A stretch of 64,000 nucleotides of DNA from Marinibacterium anthonyi (GTDB lineage Bacteria; Pseudomonadota; Alphaproteobacteria; Rhodobacterales; Rhodobacteraceae), in contig CP031585.1 in the NCBI GenBank assembly GCA_003217735.2, forward strand, positions 186,001 through 250,000. The letters run 5' to 3'. Numbering within the stretch: position 1 is the stretch's first letter; every line of letters begins with the position of its first letter. Below the pieces are notes generated by a model. It worked only from the letters and a program-made list of their open reading frames with translations. It searched no databases and was not told the DNA's origin. Below, piece by piece: positions 24,126 to 32,597 of this stretch. Position numbers and translations under genes: made by a program.

Positions 24126-24847
24126 GCAAGGGCGGCGAACAGAGCGGCGGACGCCGCCCGCTCTGGCTCGATCTGACGATCCTGGGGCTGGCGGCGGTTG
24201 TCTTCGTGACGATGGTTGGGCTGGGCAACTGGCAGGTCCGCCGCCTGCACTGGAAGCTCGACCTGATCGAAGCGGTGGACAGCCGGGCCCATGGCGCGGC
24301 GGTCGCCGCCCCGGAGGGTCCGGTGACCGCCCAGGATGACGCCTATCTTCGGGTCGGGACGGACGGACATTTCCTGCACGACCTGTCGCGCCGGGTGAAG
24401 GCGGTGACCGATCTGGGGCCCGGCTACTGGGTGATGACCCCGCTGAAGACGGCGGACCGGACGATCTGGATCAACCGGGGTTTCGTGCCCAACGGATTGG
24501 CCCGCGAAGACTGGACCACGCCCGAAGGCGAGGTGCATGTCGAGGGCCTGCTGCGGGTGACAGAGCCGGACGGCACGTTGCTGGAATCGAACGACGCCAA
24601 GGACGAACGCTGGGTGTCGCGCGACGTGGTGGCGTTGTCGAAGGATGCCGGGATCACCGATGCGGCGCCCTATTTCATCGATGCCGACCTGACGGGCGAC
24701 CCGACGGCCTGGCCGCGCGGCGGGCTGACCATCATCCATTTCCGCAATGCCCACCTGTCCTATGCGCTGACCTGGTACGCCATGGCGGTGCTGTTCCTGG
24801 GCGCGATGATCTTCGTGATCTGGGATCGCCTGCGCCACAGGCCCTGA
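24122..24847 (+). CDS. SURF1-family oxidase assembly protein
   Basis: 241 residues with a GTG start at 24122 that overlaps the cyoD stop. It has an N-terminal helix ('LTILGLAAVVFVTMVGLGNW', ending in the typical LGxWQ-like 'GNWQVRRLHWK'), a periplasmic domain with 'WVMTPLKT' and 'IWINRGFVP', and a C-terminal helix ('YALTWYAMAVLFLGAMI'). SURF1 proteins help insert heme a/o into terminal oxidases. Position at the end of cyoABCD indicates a role in bo-oxidase assembly. Confidence 0.93.
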   Translation: MSKGGEQSGGRRPLWLDLTILGLAAVVFVTMVGLGNWQVRRLHWKLDLIEAVDSRAHGAAVAAPEGPVTAQDDAYLRVGTDGHFLHDLSRRVKAVTDLGPGYWVMTPLKTADRTIWINRGFVPNGLAREDWTTPEGEVHVEGLLRVTEPDGTLLESNDAKDERWVSRDVVALSKDAGITDAAPYFIDADLTGDPTAWPRGGLTIIHFRNAHLSYALTWYAMAVLFLGAMIFVIWDRLRHRP

Positions 24848-24869
24848 CAGGTTCGGGCAGGTTGGGGCC

Positions 24870-24884
24870 GGGGCCTATGGCCCC
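24870..24884. terminator. Hairpin between convergent SURF1 and esterase genes
   Basis: GGGGCCTATGGCCCC forms a perfect 6-bp stem with a 3-nt loop in the 27-bp gap and overlaps the esterase stop codon. It is a possible bidirectional terminator. Low T content lowers confidence. Confidence 0.45.
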
Positions 24885-26125
24885 GTCCCGTACAGCGCGA
24901 TCAGCCCTTCGGCCATGCTGCCCCGCCAGACCGCGTAATCGTGGCCGCCGGCGTATTCGCGGTAGAATACGTCGTCGTACCCCTTCAGCCGCATGACATC
25001 CCGCAAATGGCGCGTGCCGCCAAGAATGCCGGTATCGCCGCCCTTGCCCGCTTCGTAGATTCCCGCCGACAGCCAGGCGCGCAGCGGCCGGGCGGACCCT
25101 TGGGCGAACAGCGACGAGACATAGGGCATGTCCCCGTCATAGGCGTCCGGCTGCCACCAGAAGGAGCCCGAGAGCGACAGGAAGGCGCCGAAGGCGTCGG
25201 GGTGCCAATGGGCGGCGCAGGCGGCGGCAAGCCCGCCGTAGGACGCTCCGGTGACCGCCGTGCGCGCCGGATCGTGCGGCAGGCCGGTGCGCGCCAGGAT
25301 CTCGGGCAGCAGGTCATCCGCCAGCATGGCGGCGAAATCGGGATTGCACGTCAACTCGCGGCTGCGCAGGTCGACATCGACGCTGTCGATGAAGACGGCG
25401 GTGACCGGGGGCAGGCGGCCCTGCCCGATCAGGGTGTCGAGGATGCCGGGCATCGGCGCGCGGTCGTCCTGGAAGGCCACGCCGTCGAAGACGAACAGCA
25501 GCACGTTCGCCGGATCCGCCGGGTCGAACCCCGCCGGACGGTAAACCGACACCGACCGGCTGTTGCCAAGGCGGGGGCTGTCGAAGGCAAAGGTGTCGAC
25601 CGTGCCCGCGATCCGGTCCGCGGGGGGATAGCCGGGCTGGTCCGGGGCGTCCTCCAGCGCAAGATAGCTGACCTGGTTGAAGGCGTCGGGCGCATCGGCG
25701 GGCAGGGGCGTCAGGTTCAGCGGATCTGCCTGCGCGGTGGCCAGCAGCGCGCGGCGGCGCTGCAGGAAGGTGCCGGGGATCTGCGGCACGTCGGGGGCCA
25801 GGCCATAGGTCAGCCGCAGGCCGGACGGCACGTCGTAGGTCCGGAACCAGACATCGCTGTCGTCCAGCCGGTCCAGCCAGTCGTGATCGTTCGACGGCCC
25901 GCCCCACAGCCGCACGTTCCGCTTCGCGCCACGGTAAAGGAAGGTTACCAGCCGGCGGTCGGGCTGGCCGGGAACGGGTTCGACCAGCGGGGTCCCGTGT
26001 GCCAGCATCTCGGCCCAGAAGGCGGCTGTCCCCGCCCCCTGGGCCATGTCCTGGACCAGAGTCCGCAACCGAGGGCTTTGCAGGTCCAGGGAGATCCCCC
26101 CCCTGCTCCTCAGGGGGGATGTCAT
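24875..26125 (-). CDS. Enterochelin esterase-like alpha/beta hydrolase (C-terminal frame)
   Basis: The intact hydrolase frame, up to 416 residues. The nucleophile elbow is 'VTGASYGGLAAA' with Ser in GxSxG form, and the catalytic His is probably in 'YAGGHDYAVWR' near the end. 'RSVSVYRPAGFDPAD' and 'LLFVFDGVAFQ' match Fes/IroD-type esterases, which hydrolyse ferric-siderophore esters to release iron. An ATG at 26125 exists just 5' of the G8 tract but has no clear ribosome-binding site. Translation from it would give a cytoplasmic enzyme, while joining with the upstream frame would give a periplasmic one. Confidence 0.75.
   Translation of the reverse strand: MTSPLRSRGGISLDLQSPRLRTLVQDMAQGAGTAAFWAEMLAHGTPLVEPVPGQPDRRLVTFLYRGAKRNVRLWGGPSNDHDWLDRLDDSDVWFRTYDVPSGLRLTYGLAPDVPQIPGTFLQRRRALLATAQADPLNLTPLPADAPDAFNQVSYLALEDAPDQPGYPPADRIAGTVDTFAFDSPRLGNSRSVSVYRPAGFDPADPANVLLFVFDGVAFQDDRAPMPGILDTLIGQGRLPPVTAVFIDSVDVDLRSRELTCNPDFAAMLADDLLPEILARTGLPHDPARTAVTGASYGGLAAACAAHWHPDAFGAFLSLSGSFWWQPDAYDGDMPYVSSLFAQGSARPLRAWLSAGIYEAGKGGDTGILGGTRHLRDVMRLKGYDDVFYREYAGGHDYAVWRGSMAEGLIALYGTGP
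26096..26103. repeat. Homopolymer C8 (G8 in the coding strand)
   Basis: Eight consecutive C on the plus strand exactly where the two frames of the esterase gene meet. Runs of this length are rare in coding sequence and prone to slippage. Confidence 0.9.
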
Positions 26126-26469
26126 GCGTCAAGCGCAGCGTGGCAAGGGCCTGGGCGTTCACGTTTTCGATGCTCAGCAGCAGCGGGTCGCCGTTGGCCA
26201 CGAAACGGAAGGTCTGATCGCCCCGGGCCCCGGACTCGAGCAGGCGCAGGTGATCGCCCTGCATCGTGCGCAGCACCAGGTCCACCGGCGCGCCGTCCAC
26301 CGACAATGCGCCTTCCAGGTAGGCCCCGGCGGGGGCCTCGACGACAAAGCTCCGGGTGTCCCCCGGAGCCAGCGCGACCTGTGCCGCAATGTCTGTCGCA
26401 AGCCGGTCCTGGGCCATCGCCCCGCTGGCCGCCAGCACGGGTGCCAGCAAGGCGGCCAGCGCCGTCAGC

Positions 26470-28659
26470 CTACCATTCATAGGACAGGCTCGCCGTCACG
26501 GTGCGCCCCTCGCCGTACCAGCAGTAGCGGCCGAAGGCGCAGGAGGTCACGTAGGTTTCGTCCGTCAGGTTGGTGACGTTCAGCTGGGCGATCAGACCCT
26601 CCATCCGGGGATTGAACGCGCCAAGGCTGGCCTGCAACCCGACGTCGAACAGCGTGTAGGACGGCACTTCGATCGAATTCTCCTCGTCACCCCAGGACTT
26701 GCCGACGTAGCGGATGCCGCCCATCACGTCCAACCCGTCGATCAGGCCGTATTTCACCCACAGTGCCGCCTGGTCCAGCGGGACAAAGGCATATTGCTTG
26801 CCCGCGTAATCGCCGGTCTGCACCTCTGGGTCGACGATGGAATAGCTGGCCATCATGCTCAGACGGTCGGTGATGTTGGCATACCCTTCCAGTTCGAACC
26901 CCTTGGACGTCACCTCGCCCACCTGCCGGGTGTAGTAATTCCCGTTCTCGAAGACGCTTTCGGTGAGGTTGGTCTTTTCGATGTCGAAATAGGCCGCCGT
27001 CACCAGGAACCGCCCGTCGTTGGACGCCCATTTGGCGCCCAGTTCCCATTGCCGCGCATGGGTCGGCTCAAAGCTGGCCTTGCCGTCGTCATCCAGGTCC
27101 AGCACCGGTTCGAACGAGGTCGAATAGCTGACATAGGGCATCAGGCCGATGGGAAACACGTAGCCGACCGCCGCGCGTCCGGTAAAGGCCTGGTCCTCGT
27201 AGGTGTCCTTGGACGACGTGGGGCTGCTGCCCGAAAACGCGGAGGTGTCGTCGATGGTTGTCTTGGTCCAGTCGTACCGCCCGCCCAGGGTGACGCGCCA
27301 GTTGTCGATGGCCATCTGGTCCTGGACGTAGATCCCGGTCTGGGTGAAATCGGTCGTCGTGTCCGACGTATAGGCGTCCAGCGTCTGGGCATAGATGTCG
27401 GACAGGCTCACCGGTTGCAGCGTCGACAGGTCAAAGGTCAGGTCGCCGCCGGACCGCGCGTAGGTCTCGTGCAAACTGCTGGTCTGGAAGTCGATTCCAC
27501 CGGTCAGCACGTGGCGGACGCGGCCGGTCATCACCTCGCCGGTGATGTAATTGTCGGTCACCAGCTGTTCCAGGTCGTCGGCGGTGCTGAACACGTAGAT
27601 CGGAAAGGTCTTGCCGTCGGTTGTCGTCCCGCTCCACAGGCCCGCGCCGTCCTGGGTGGCGTCCAGCCACGTGTAGCGCAGCTTGGAATGGAAGGTGAAT
27701 CCGTTGTCGAACCGGTGCTGGAACTGGTAGCCGATCGCCGTCGTCTCGCGCGTCACGCTGTCGTATTCGGGGGCATAGCAGACCCAGTCCTGCGGGAACG
27801 TCAGCCCCAGCGAGGTCGGATCAAGCGTGCCGTCCAGCGGCAGGAACCCGCGCTGCCCGGCGTCCGGTTCGTTCTGGTAGAACCCCGTCAGCGTCAGTTC
27901 CGTCCGGTCCGAAAGATCCCAGGTCACCGACGGCGCGATCATCAGCCGGCTCTGGTCCAGCTCGTCCTGCAGGTTCTTCTGCCAGGCGGTGCCCACCAGC
28001 CGATAGCGCAGCGTGCCGTCCTCGTTCAGGTCGCCCTGCAGATCCGCGCTCAGGCGTTTGTAATCGTCGTTGCCGAACCCCACGACGACCTCGTTGCCCT
28101 GTTCATCCGTGGGCCGTTTCGACACCTGGTTGATGAACCCGCCCGGAGTCGACTGCCCGTACAGCGCCGAATTCGGGCCCTTAACCACTTCGATCCGCTC
28201 CAGGTAATAGGGATCGATCTGTCCCAGCGAGGACAGGCCCATGTTCATCCCGTCGAGGTATTTCGACACGAAGGTCCGGTTGCCGAAGCCGCGCAGCATG
28301 ATCTCGTCGTGCAGGTTCGACGTGCCCCGGTATTCCGGCGTGACCCCGGCGGTATAGCGCAGCGCCTCGGCCACCGATTGCGCATCCTGGTCGCGCACCT
28401 GGTCTTCGCCCACCACGGAAATCGACACCGGCGTTTCGGCGATGGGCGTGTCGCTTTTTGTTCCGGCGACGCTGTTCTCGGCCACGTAACCTTCGACCGG
28501 GCCGTCGCCTTCCTCGTCCGATTGTTCCACCGTGATGTCGGCCAGTTCGGTCGCTTCCTGCGCCAGCGCCGCGACGGGCGACAGCGCGCTGGAGGTCAGC
28601 AGCAGCGCAATGAGGTACGGCCGCGCGTCAGCGGACCGAAACGCGTTCGGCTTGGTCAT
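26470..28659 (-). CDS. TonB-dependent siderophore receptor
   Basis: 729 residues. The signal peptide ends near 'AALAQE'; a TonB-box-like stretch ('ELADITVEQ') follows, then a plug domain ('TPVSISVVGEDQVRDQDA', 'LRGFGNRTFVSKYLDG', 'VKGPNSALYGQSTPGGFIN') and a 22-strand barrel ending in the aromatic C-terminus 'TASLSYEW'. The end region 'YCWYGEGRTV' resembles hydroxamate/ferrichrome-type receptors. It imports a ferric siderophore across the outer membrane using TonB-ExbB-ExbD. It is divergent from an AraC regulator and co-directional with the esterase. The ligand is not determined. Confidence 0.95.
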   Translation of the reverse strand: MTKPNAFRSADARPYLIALLLTSSALSPVAALAQEATELADITVEQSDEEGDGPVEGYVAENSVAGTKSDTPIAETPVSISVVGEDQVRDQDAQSVAEALRYTAGVTPEYRGTSNLHDEIMLRGFGNRTFVSKYLDGMNMGLSSLGQIDPYYLERIEVVKGPNSALYGQSTPGGFINQVSKRPTDEQGNEVVVGFGNDDYKRLSADLQGDLNEDGTLRYRLVGTAWQKNLQDELDQSRLMIAPSVTWDLSDRTELTLTGFYQNEPDAGQRGFLPLDGTLDPTSLGLTFPQDWVCYAPEYDSVTRETTAIGYQFQHRFDNGFTFHSKLRYTWLDATQDGAGLWSGTTTDGKTFPIYVFSTADDLEQLVTDNYITGEVMTGRVRHVLTGGIDFQTSSLHETYARSGGDLTFDLSTLQPVSLSDIYAQTLDAYTSDTTTDFTQTGIYVQDQMAIDNWRVTLGGRYDWTKTTIDDTSAFSGSSPTSSKDTYEDQAFTGRAAVGYVFPIGLMPYVSYSTSFEPVLDLDDDGKASFEPTHARQWELGAKWASNDGRFLVTAAYFDIEKTNLTESVFENGNYYTRQVGEVTSKGFELEGYANITDRLSMMASYSIVDPEVQTGDYAGKQYAFVPLDQAALWVKYGLIDGLDVMGGIRYVGKSWGDEENSIEVPSYTLFDVGLQASLGAFNPRMEGLIAQLNVTNLTDETYVTSCAFGRYCWYGEGRTVTASLSYEW

Positions 28660-28857
28660 TTTTCAATCGATCCCATTGTCCCTCGGCGTGACATCGCCAT
28701 GAATGCCGCCGACATTGTTGAGTTATTTGGTTGGGTAATTTAGAAAGCGTCAGCAACGCTGTCGATTGCAGAGCTTTTTGCGCAGGCGACTATTCGTTCT
28801 GCGCGCGCGACATCGACGCCAGCCATCACTCTCGACGATTTCGCTGAGGACAGTGGC

Positions 28858-29715
28858 ATGAGTTTGGACAGGTTTCCCGGAAATCTGCGCATCGGTGTTC
28901 TGAACGAAAGGGTGCATGGGGTTGCCAACCCCGCGCCCCAGGTGATCCTGCCGAAATTCCAGATCATGATCATCCTGGAGGGCGAGCAGAAGTTCTACCT
29001 GGACGACCACCTGCACCACCTGGACGCCACCCGGCATCCGGTTGCCTTCATGATGCGCATCGCCCATCCCACGACGCTTCGCTATGGCGGGGCATGGGGG
29101 GATCCCTATCGCAAGATCGCGCTGGCTACGCCGGACGATTGGTTTGACCGGATCGAACTGTCCGCCTCGGACGACCGCCCGCCGGGTCGGGCCGGTCCGA
29201 TCCTGTCGCACGGTTTCGATACCCGAAGCTGGACCCCCTCGGCCGAGATCGTCCGCCTGACCGAACAGATCATCGCCCCCCCGCCCGAGGAATCCGAGGC
29301 CGACCGGGGGTTGTTCCGCTTTTCCCGCGGGGTCGAGATCATGCGCCGCGCGATGTCCGAAGCCGTGCGGGCCCGCGCCGCCATCGCCACGCCGGCAGAT
29401 CCCCGTCCCGAGGATCTGCGGCTGTACATCCTGAGCCACCTGAACGAACCGCTGGGGCTGGATCAGCTCGAGTCGCATTTCCACCTCAACCGGCGGTCCC
29501 TGCAGCGGATGTTCAAGCAGCGTTTCGGCGTGACGCTCAGCGATTTCATCCGACAGGAACGGCTGAAATCGGCCTGCCGGGCGCTGCAGGACGGCGGCAC
29601 CTCGATCGCCCGCGCGGCGCATTTGGCCGGCTACACCAGTGCCGCGAACTTCACGACCGCCTTCCGCCGCGAATTCGGTGTCCCGCCCGGCGCCATGCGC
29701 AAGCTGGCGATCTGA
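28858..29715 (+). CDS. AraC-family transcriptional regulator (siderophore receptor-linked)
   Basis: 285 residues. The N-terminal ligand domain has 'QIMIILEGEQKFYLDDHLHH', and the C-terminal double helix-turn-helix (about 185-283) includes 'LGLDQLESHFHLNRRSLQRM' and 'SIARAAHLAGYTSAANFTTA'. PchR/YbtA-type regulators of this family bind a ferric siderophore and activate its receptor. Divergence from the TonB receptor (198 bp between starts) supports that role here. The ATG at 28858 follows GAGGACAG. Confidence 0.9.
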   Translation: MSLDRFPGNLRIGVLNERVHGVANPAPQVILPKFQIMIILEGEQKFYLDDHLHHLDATRHPVAFMMRIAHPTTLRYGGAWGDPYRKIALATPDDWFDRIELSASDDRPPGRAGPILSHGFDTRSWTPSAEIVRLTEQIIAPPPEESEADRGLFRFSRGVEIMRRAMSEAVRARAAIATPADPRPEDLRLYILSHLNEPLGLDQLESHFHLNRRSLQRMFKQRFGVTLSDFIRQERLKSACRALQDGGTSIARAAHLAGYTSAANFTTAFRREFGVPPGAMRKLAI

Positions 29716-29876
29716 CCATGCGCCCGGTTTCGCAGCGGAATTCCGGCGGTTCCATGCCGGACGCAACGGTTTATCTCCCGTTTGGGGGTTTTACTTGATA
29801 AATTTGCTAGGTTATTGACCGGCGCAAGAGTCGGACCCTTACGGCATCCCCGACACGCGACAGATGGAGACCCAAG

Positions 29877-30884
29877 GTGGCAGAAGAACAGCTCGTGCAA
29901 GCCCCGGCGCCGATGACCGACGCGCCTTCTCTTCCCGGCGCCGACGCGCCGGACACGACCGAGCAAGCGCCTGAAGTGAATAGCGGAATCGACGCGCCTG
30001 CCGGCGGATCGGCGGCGCCGTCCGCACCCGCTCCCGCCGCCACCGGTGCCGAGACTGTCGATCCCGGCGCTGCGGCCGATTCGGTCGGGACAGGCGATGT
30101 GCCCGCCGTTACGCCCGCCGCCACGCCTACCGTCACGCCCGACACCGCACCCGATGCAACCGCGCTTCCGGATCTGCCGGACAACTTCATGGATGCCGTG
30201 CAGAACCCCGACCTGTTGCTGGATCACGCGGTGGCCATGTCGGGCCCCGCCGTGCGGTTCCTTTATGACGGTGGGCCGATGATCTGGGCGATTGCGGCGC
30301 TGTCGGTGATCACCGTCGCGCTGATCCTGTGGAAGATCTGGCGGCTGGCGCTGATCGGCGCCTGGTCGCGGGGCAAGGCCAAGGATGCCGTCGAAGCCTT
30401 CGAGGCCGGCCAGGTGGAACGCGCCAAGTACATCGTCCAGGGCCGCCGGTCGCTGCGATCCAAATGCGTCTACGCCGCGCTGACCGCGCGCGAGATCTAT
30501 GACGAGGACGCCGCCCGCGAAGACGCCGCCCGCGTCGCCAAGCGCGAGATCGGCAAGGCGTCGGGGGGGCTGCGCCCGCTTGAACTGATCTCGACCGTCG
30601 CGCCGCTGCTGGGCCTGCTGGGCACCGTGCTGGGCATGATCACCGCTTTCCAGGCCCTGCAGGAGGCCGGGTCGCGCGCCGATCCGGCGATGCTGGCGGG
30701 CGGCATCTGGGAAGCACTGCTGACCACCGCCGCCGGCATGGCCGTGGCCATCCCGGCCTCGGCCGCGCTGGCCTGGTTCGAAGGCATCCTGGATGCCATG
30801 GCGGCCGATGTCGAAGACGGCGTCACCCGCATCTTCGTCGCGCCCCACCAGCACCCGGAGCCGGCGGCGCTGGCCGCCGAGTGA
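29877..30884 (+). CDS. exbB: ExbB/MotA/TolQ-type proton channel with long Pro/Ala-rich N-terminus
   Basis: 335 residues with a GTG start at 29877 after ACCCAAG. The first 90 residues are rich in Ala, Pro, Thr and Asp and carry no signal peptide. They precede three transmembrane helices: 'MIWAIAALSVITVALILW' (about 134), the 'ISTVAPLLGLLGTVLGMITA' helix (about 240) with the conserved Pro-Leu-Gly-Thr core, and 'LLTTAAGMAVAIPASAALAW'. It forms the proton-driven motor with ExbD and TonB. The long low-complexity N-terminus is unusual for ExbB. The region 29716-29876 upstream is AT-rich around 29790-29815 and probably holds the promoter. Confidence 0.92.
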   Translation: MAEEQLVQAPAPMTDAPSLPGADAPDTTEQAPEVNSGIDAPAGGSAAPSAPAPAATGAETVDPGAAADSVGTGDVPAVTPAATPTVTPDTAPDATALPDLPDNFMDAVQNPDLLLDHAVAMSGPAVRFLYDGGPMIWAIAALSVITVALILWKIWRLALIGAWSRGKAKDAVEAFEAGQVERAKYIVQGRRSLRSKCVYAALTAREIYDEDAAREDAARVAKREIGKASGGLRPLELISTVAPLLGLLGTVLGMITAFQALQEAGSRADPAMLAGGIWEALLTTAAGMAVAIPASAALAWFEGILDAMAADVEDGVTRIFVAPHQHPEPAALAAE

Positions 30885-30891
30885 CGCGGTG

Positions 30892-31269
30892 ATGGACCCC
30901 ATTCGCCCCGCAAGGAAGCGCCGCAAGCCGTCGATGACGCCGATGATCGACGTGGTCTTCCTGTTGTTGGTCTTCTTCATGCTGGCGTCGCGCTTTGGCA
31001 TCGACCAGGCGATCCCGCTGCCGCTGGCCGGCGCCGGACAGGGCTATTCCGGCCCGCCCCGCCTGGTCGAGATCCTGCCCGAGGGGCTGATGCTGAACGG
31101 CATGGACACCACGCCCGAAGAGCTGGCGCCGAAACTGACCGAAATGACCGAAGCCCCGACCGACACGATCATCCTGCAGGGCCGGGACGGCGCCAACCTG
31201 CAGCGGGTGGTCGACGTGACGCACATGCTGAACGCGGCGGGCTTCGCAACGCTGGTACTGATCGAATGA
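30892..31269 (+). CDS. exbD: ExbD/TolR-family protein (first)
   Basis: 125 residues from the ATG at 30892. A basic N-terminus 'RPARKRRKPSMTPMIDV' leads into the single transmembrane helix 'VVFLLLVFFMLASRF', with the proton-carrying Asp in 'MIDVVF'. The periplasmic domain ends 'GFATLVLIE'. It starts 7 bp after exbB and overlaps the second exbD by 4 nt. Confidence 0.93.
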   Translation: MDPIRPARKRRKPSMTPMIDVVFLLLVFFMLASRFGIDQAIPLPLAGAGQGYSGPPRLVEILPEGLMLNGMDTTPEELAPKLTEMTEAPTDTIILQGRDGANLQRVVDVTHMLNAAGFATLVLIE

Positions 31270-31658
31270 ACATCCGCAAGCCGAAAGCCAGCCGCCGCGC
31301 CGAACGCGGCGAAGCCGGCCTGACGCCGATGATCGACGTGGTCTTCATGCTGCTGATCTTCTTCATGCTGATCTCGCAGGTGACGCCGCCCGAACCCTTT
31401 CCCGTCACCCTGCCCAAGCTGCCCGAAGCGGCGGAACCGCAATCCGACGGGCGGCTTTACGTCGATGCCACCGGTCGGCCCGGGTATGACGGCGAGGTCG
31501 GACCGGCCGCGCTGGACCGTCTGGCCGAACGCGGGAACACGCCCGAGCCGCTGCAGATCCGCGCCGATGCCCAGCTTGAGGCCGCGACGCTGGCCGCGCT
31601 GCTGAAAGACGTGTCGCAACGGGGCATCCGCAAGGTCGAAGTGATGGTCGGCCAATGA
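31266..31658 (+). CDS. exbD: ExbD/TolR-family protein (second)
   Basis: 130 residues. Basic start 'RKPKASRRAERGEAG', then 'LTPMIDVVFMLLIFFMLISQ' with the same essential Asp, and a periplasmic domain ending 'RKVEVMVGQ'. Two ExbD paralogues in one operon could form a heteromeric motor or serve different TonB partners. It overlaps both neighbours by 4 nt. Confidence 0.93.
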   Translation: MNIRKPKASRRAERGEAGLTPMIDVVFMLLIFFMLISQVTPPEPFPVTLPKLPEAAEPQSDGRLYVDATGRPGYDGEVGPAALDRLAERGNTPEPLQIRADAQLEAATLAALLKDVSQRGIRKVEVMVGQ

Positions 31659-32473
31659 CGCTCAGACAGCTGGAACTTGGGTTCTTCATCCTGCTGGCCG
31701 CGCTGCTGCACTGGCTGTTCTTCGTGCAGATGCCCGACCCGGGCAGCCAGTCGTCCGGCGTCGGCGGCGAGGAAATGGTTACCCTGATCGGCGCGACCCA
31801 GCAGATCGAGACCATGGTCGCCGACTGGAAGCGCCCGCCCGAGGTCGAGACCGCGCCGGACCAGCAGATCCAGGCGCCCGTCGAATTCGAACCGCCCCCC
31901 CTGGTCGAGGACATGGTCGCCCTGCCCGAGCTGCAAAAACCCGAGGACCTGCAGCCGCCCGCGCCCGACCAGGCGATGGCCACGCCGGAACCGCCGCCCC
32001 CGCCCCCCCCGGAACCCGAGCCGGAGGTCGAGCCGGAACCCGTACCCGACACCAAGCCGCAGGCGCGGCCCGCTGAAAAGGCGCAGGAGGCCTCGCAGGG
32101 GCAGACCGAACAGAAGGCCGCCGGATCGGGCGGCGGGGCGCAGGCCGGGGCCGGCACGAAGACTGTATCCGCCGGTGTGTCGGCGCAACGCGAGGCCACG
32201 CTGCTGCAAGTCTGGGGTGCGAAGATCCAGGCCAAGATCAACCGGTCCACGCGCGCCCCGTCGCGGCGAAGCAAGAACGCCACCGTCGGTGTCAGCCTGC
32301 GGGTCAGCACAAGCGGGCAGCTGATGGGCGTGTCCGTCACCAAGAGTTCGGGAGATCCGGCCCTGGACCAGGCGGCGGTGCAAGGGGTCCAGGGGGCGCG
32401 GCGCTTTGCCAAGGCGCCGAACGAACTGACCGAACCGTCCTACCGGTTCAGCCTGATGATTACCTTCAAGTGA
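31655..32473 (+). CDS. tonB: TonB-family energy transducer
   Basis: 272 residues. The N-terminal anchor is 'LGFFILLAALLHWLFFVQMP'. A long Pro/Glu-rich rod (about 75-150, with PPPPPP and EPEPEVEPEP) spans the periplasm. The C-terminal TonB domain has 'VGVSLRVSTSGQLMGVSVTK' and 'QAAVQGVQGARRF'. It transmits proton-motive energy to the two TonB-dependent receptors nearby. A 14-bp hairpin follows (32511-32546), closing the exbB-exbD-exbD-tonB operon. Confidence 0.93.
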   Translation: MTLRQLELGFFILLAALLHWLFFVQMPDPGSQSSGVGGEEMVTLIGATQQIETMVADWKRPPEVETAPDQQIQAPVEFEPPPLVEDMVALPELQKPEDLQPPAPDQAMATPEPPPPPPPEPEPEVEPEPVPDTKPQARPAEKAQEASQGQTEQKAAGSGGGAQAGAGTKTVSAGVSAQREATLLQVWGAKIQAKINRSTRAPSRRSKNATVGVSLRVSTSGQLMGVSVTKSSGDPALDQAAVQGVQGARRFAKAPNELTEPSYRFSLMITFK

Positions 32474-32510
32474 TGCCGAAACCGTCGCACATCGCCCTGT
32501 CTTCACGCGC

Positions 32511-32546
32511 GCGTCAGCCCGGCCCATCAAAGGCCGGGCATGACGC
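32511..32546 (+). terminator. Terminator-like hairpin after tonB
   Basis: GCGTCAGCCCGGCC pairs with GGCCGGGC-A-TGACGC: 14 bp with one bulged A and a 7-nt loop. It sits 37 nt after the tonB stop and before the next AraC gene. It has no T-tract, as is common in high-GC genomes. Confidence 0.6.
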
Positions 32547-32597
32547 GGGCCGGGTGCGCCAGCTGTCCCATGCTTGCCACAGCCATTGGTTCCGGAC

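Larger units (their letters stand above)
24875..26480 (-). pseudogene. Siderophore esterase-like gene, frameshifted at a G8 tract
   Basis: Two reading frames make one protein. The N-terminal part (from ATG at 26480) has a Sec signal peptide ('LLAPVLAASGAMA') and a domain of about 100 residues ('GDTRSFVVEAPAGAYLEGAL'). The C-terminal part is an Fes/enterochelin-esterase-like alpha/beta hydrolase. They are separated by a run of eight G (C8 at 26096-26103 on the plus strand). Removing one G gives a continuous frame of about 534 residues across 'PPEEQGG' into 'ISLDLQ'. The start overlaps the 3' end of the TonB-receptor gene, so both would be co-transcribed. It may be a pseudogene, a sequencing error, or slippage/phase variation; the intact remainder favours the latter two. 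Confidence 0.7.

Noticed and set aside
26356-28743. 795-codon open frame on the plus strand opposite the first TonB receptor
   Set aside because: Antisense shadow; the receptor frame has a signal peptide, plug and barrel end.
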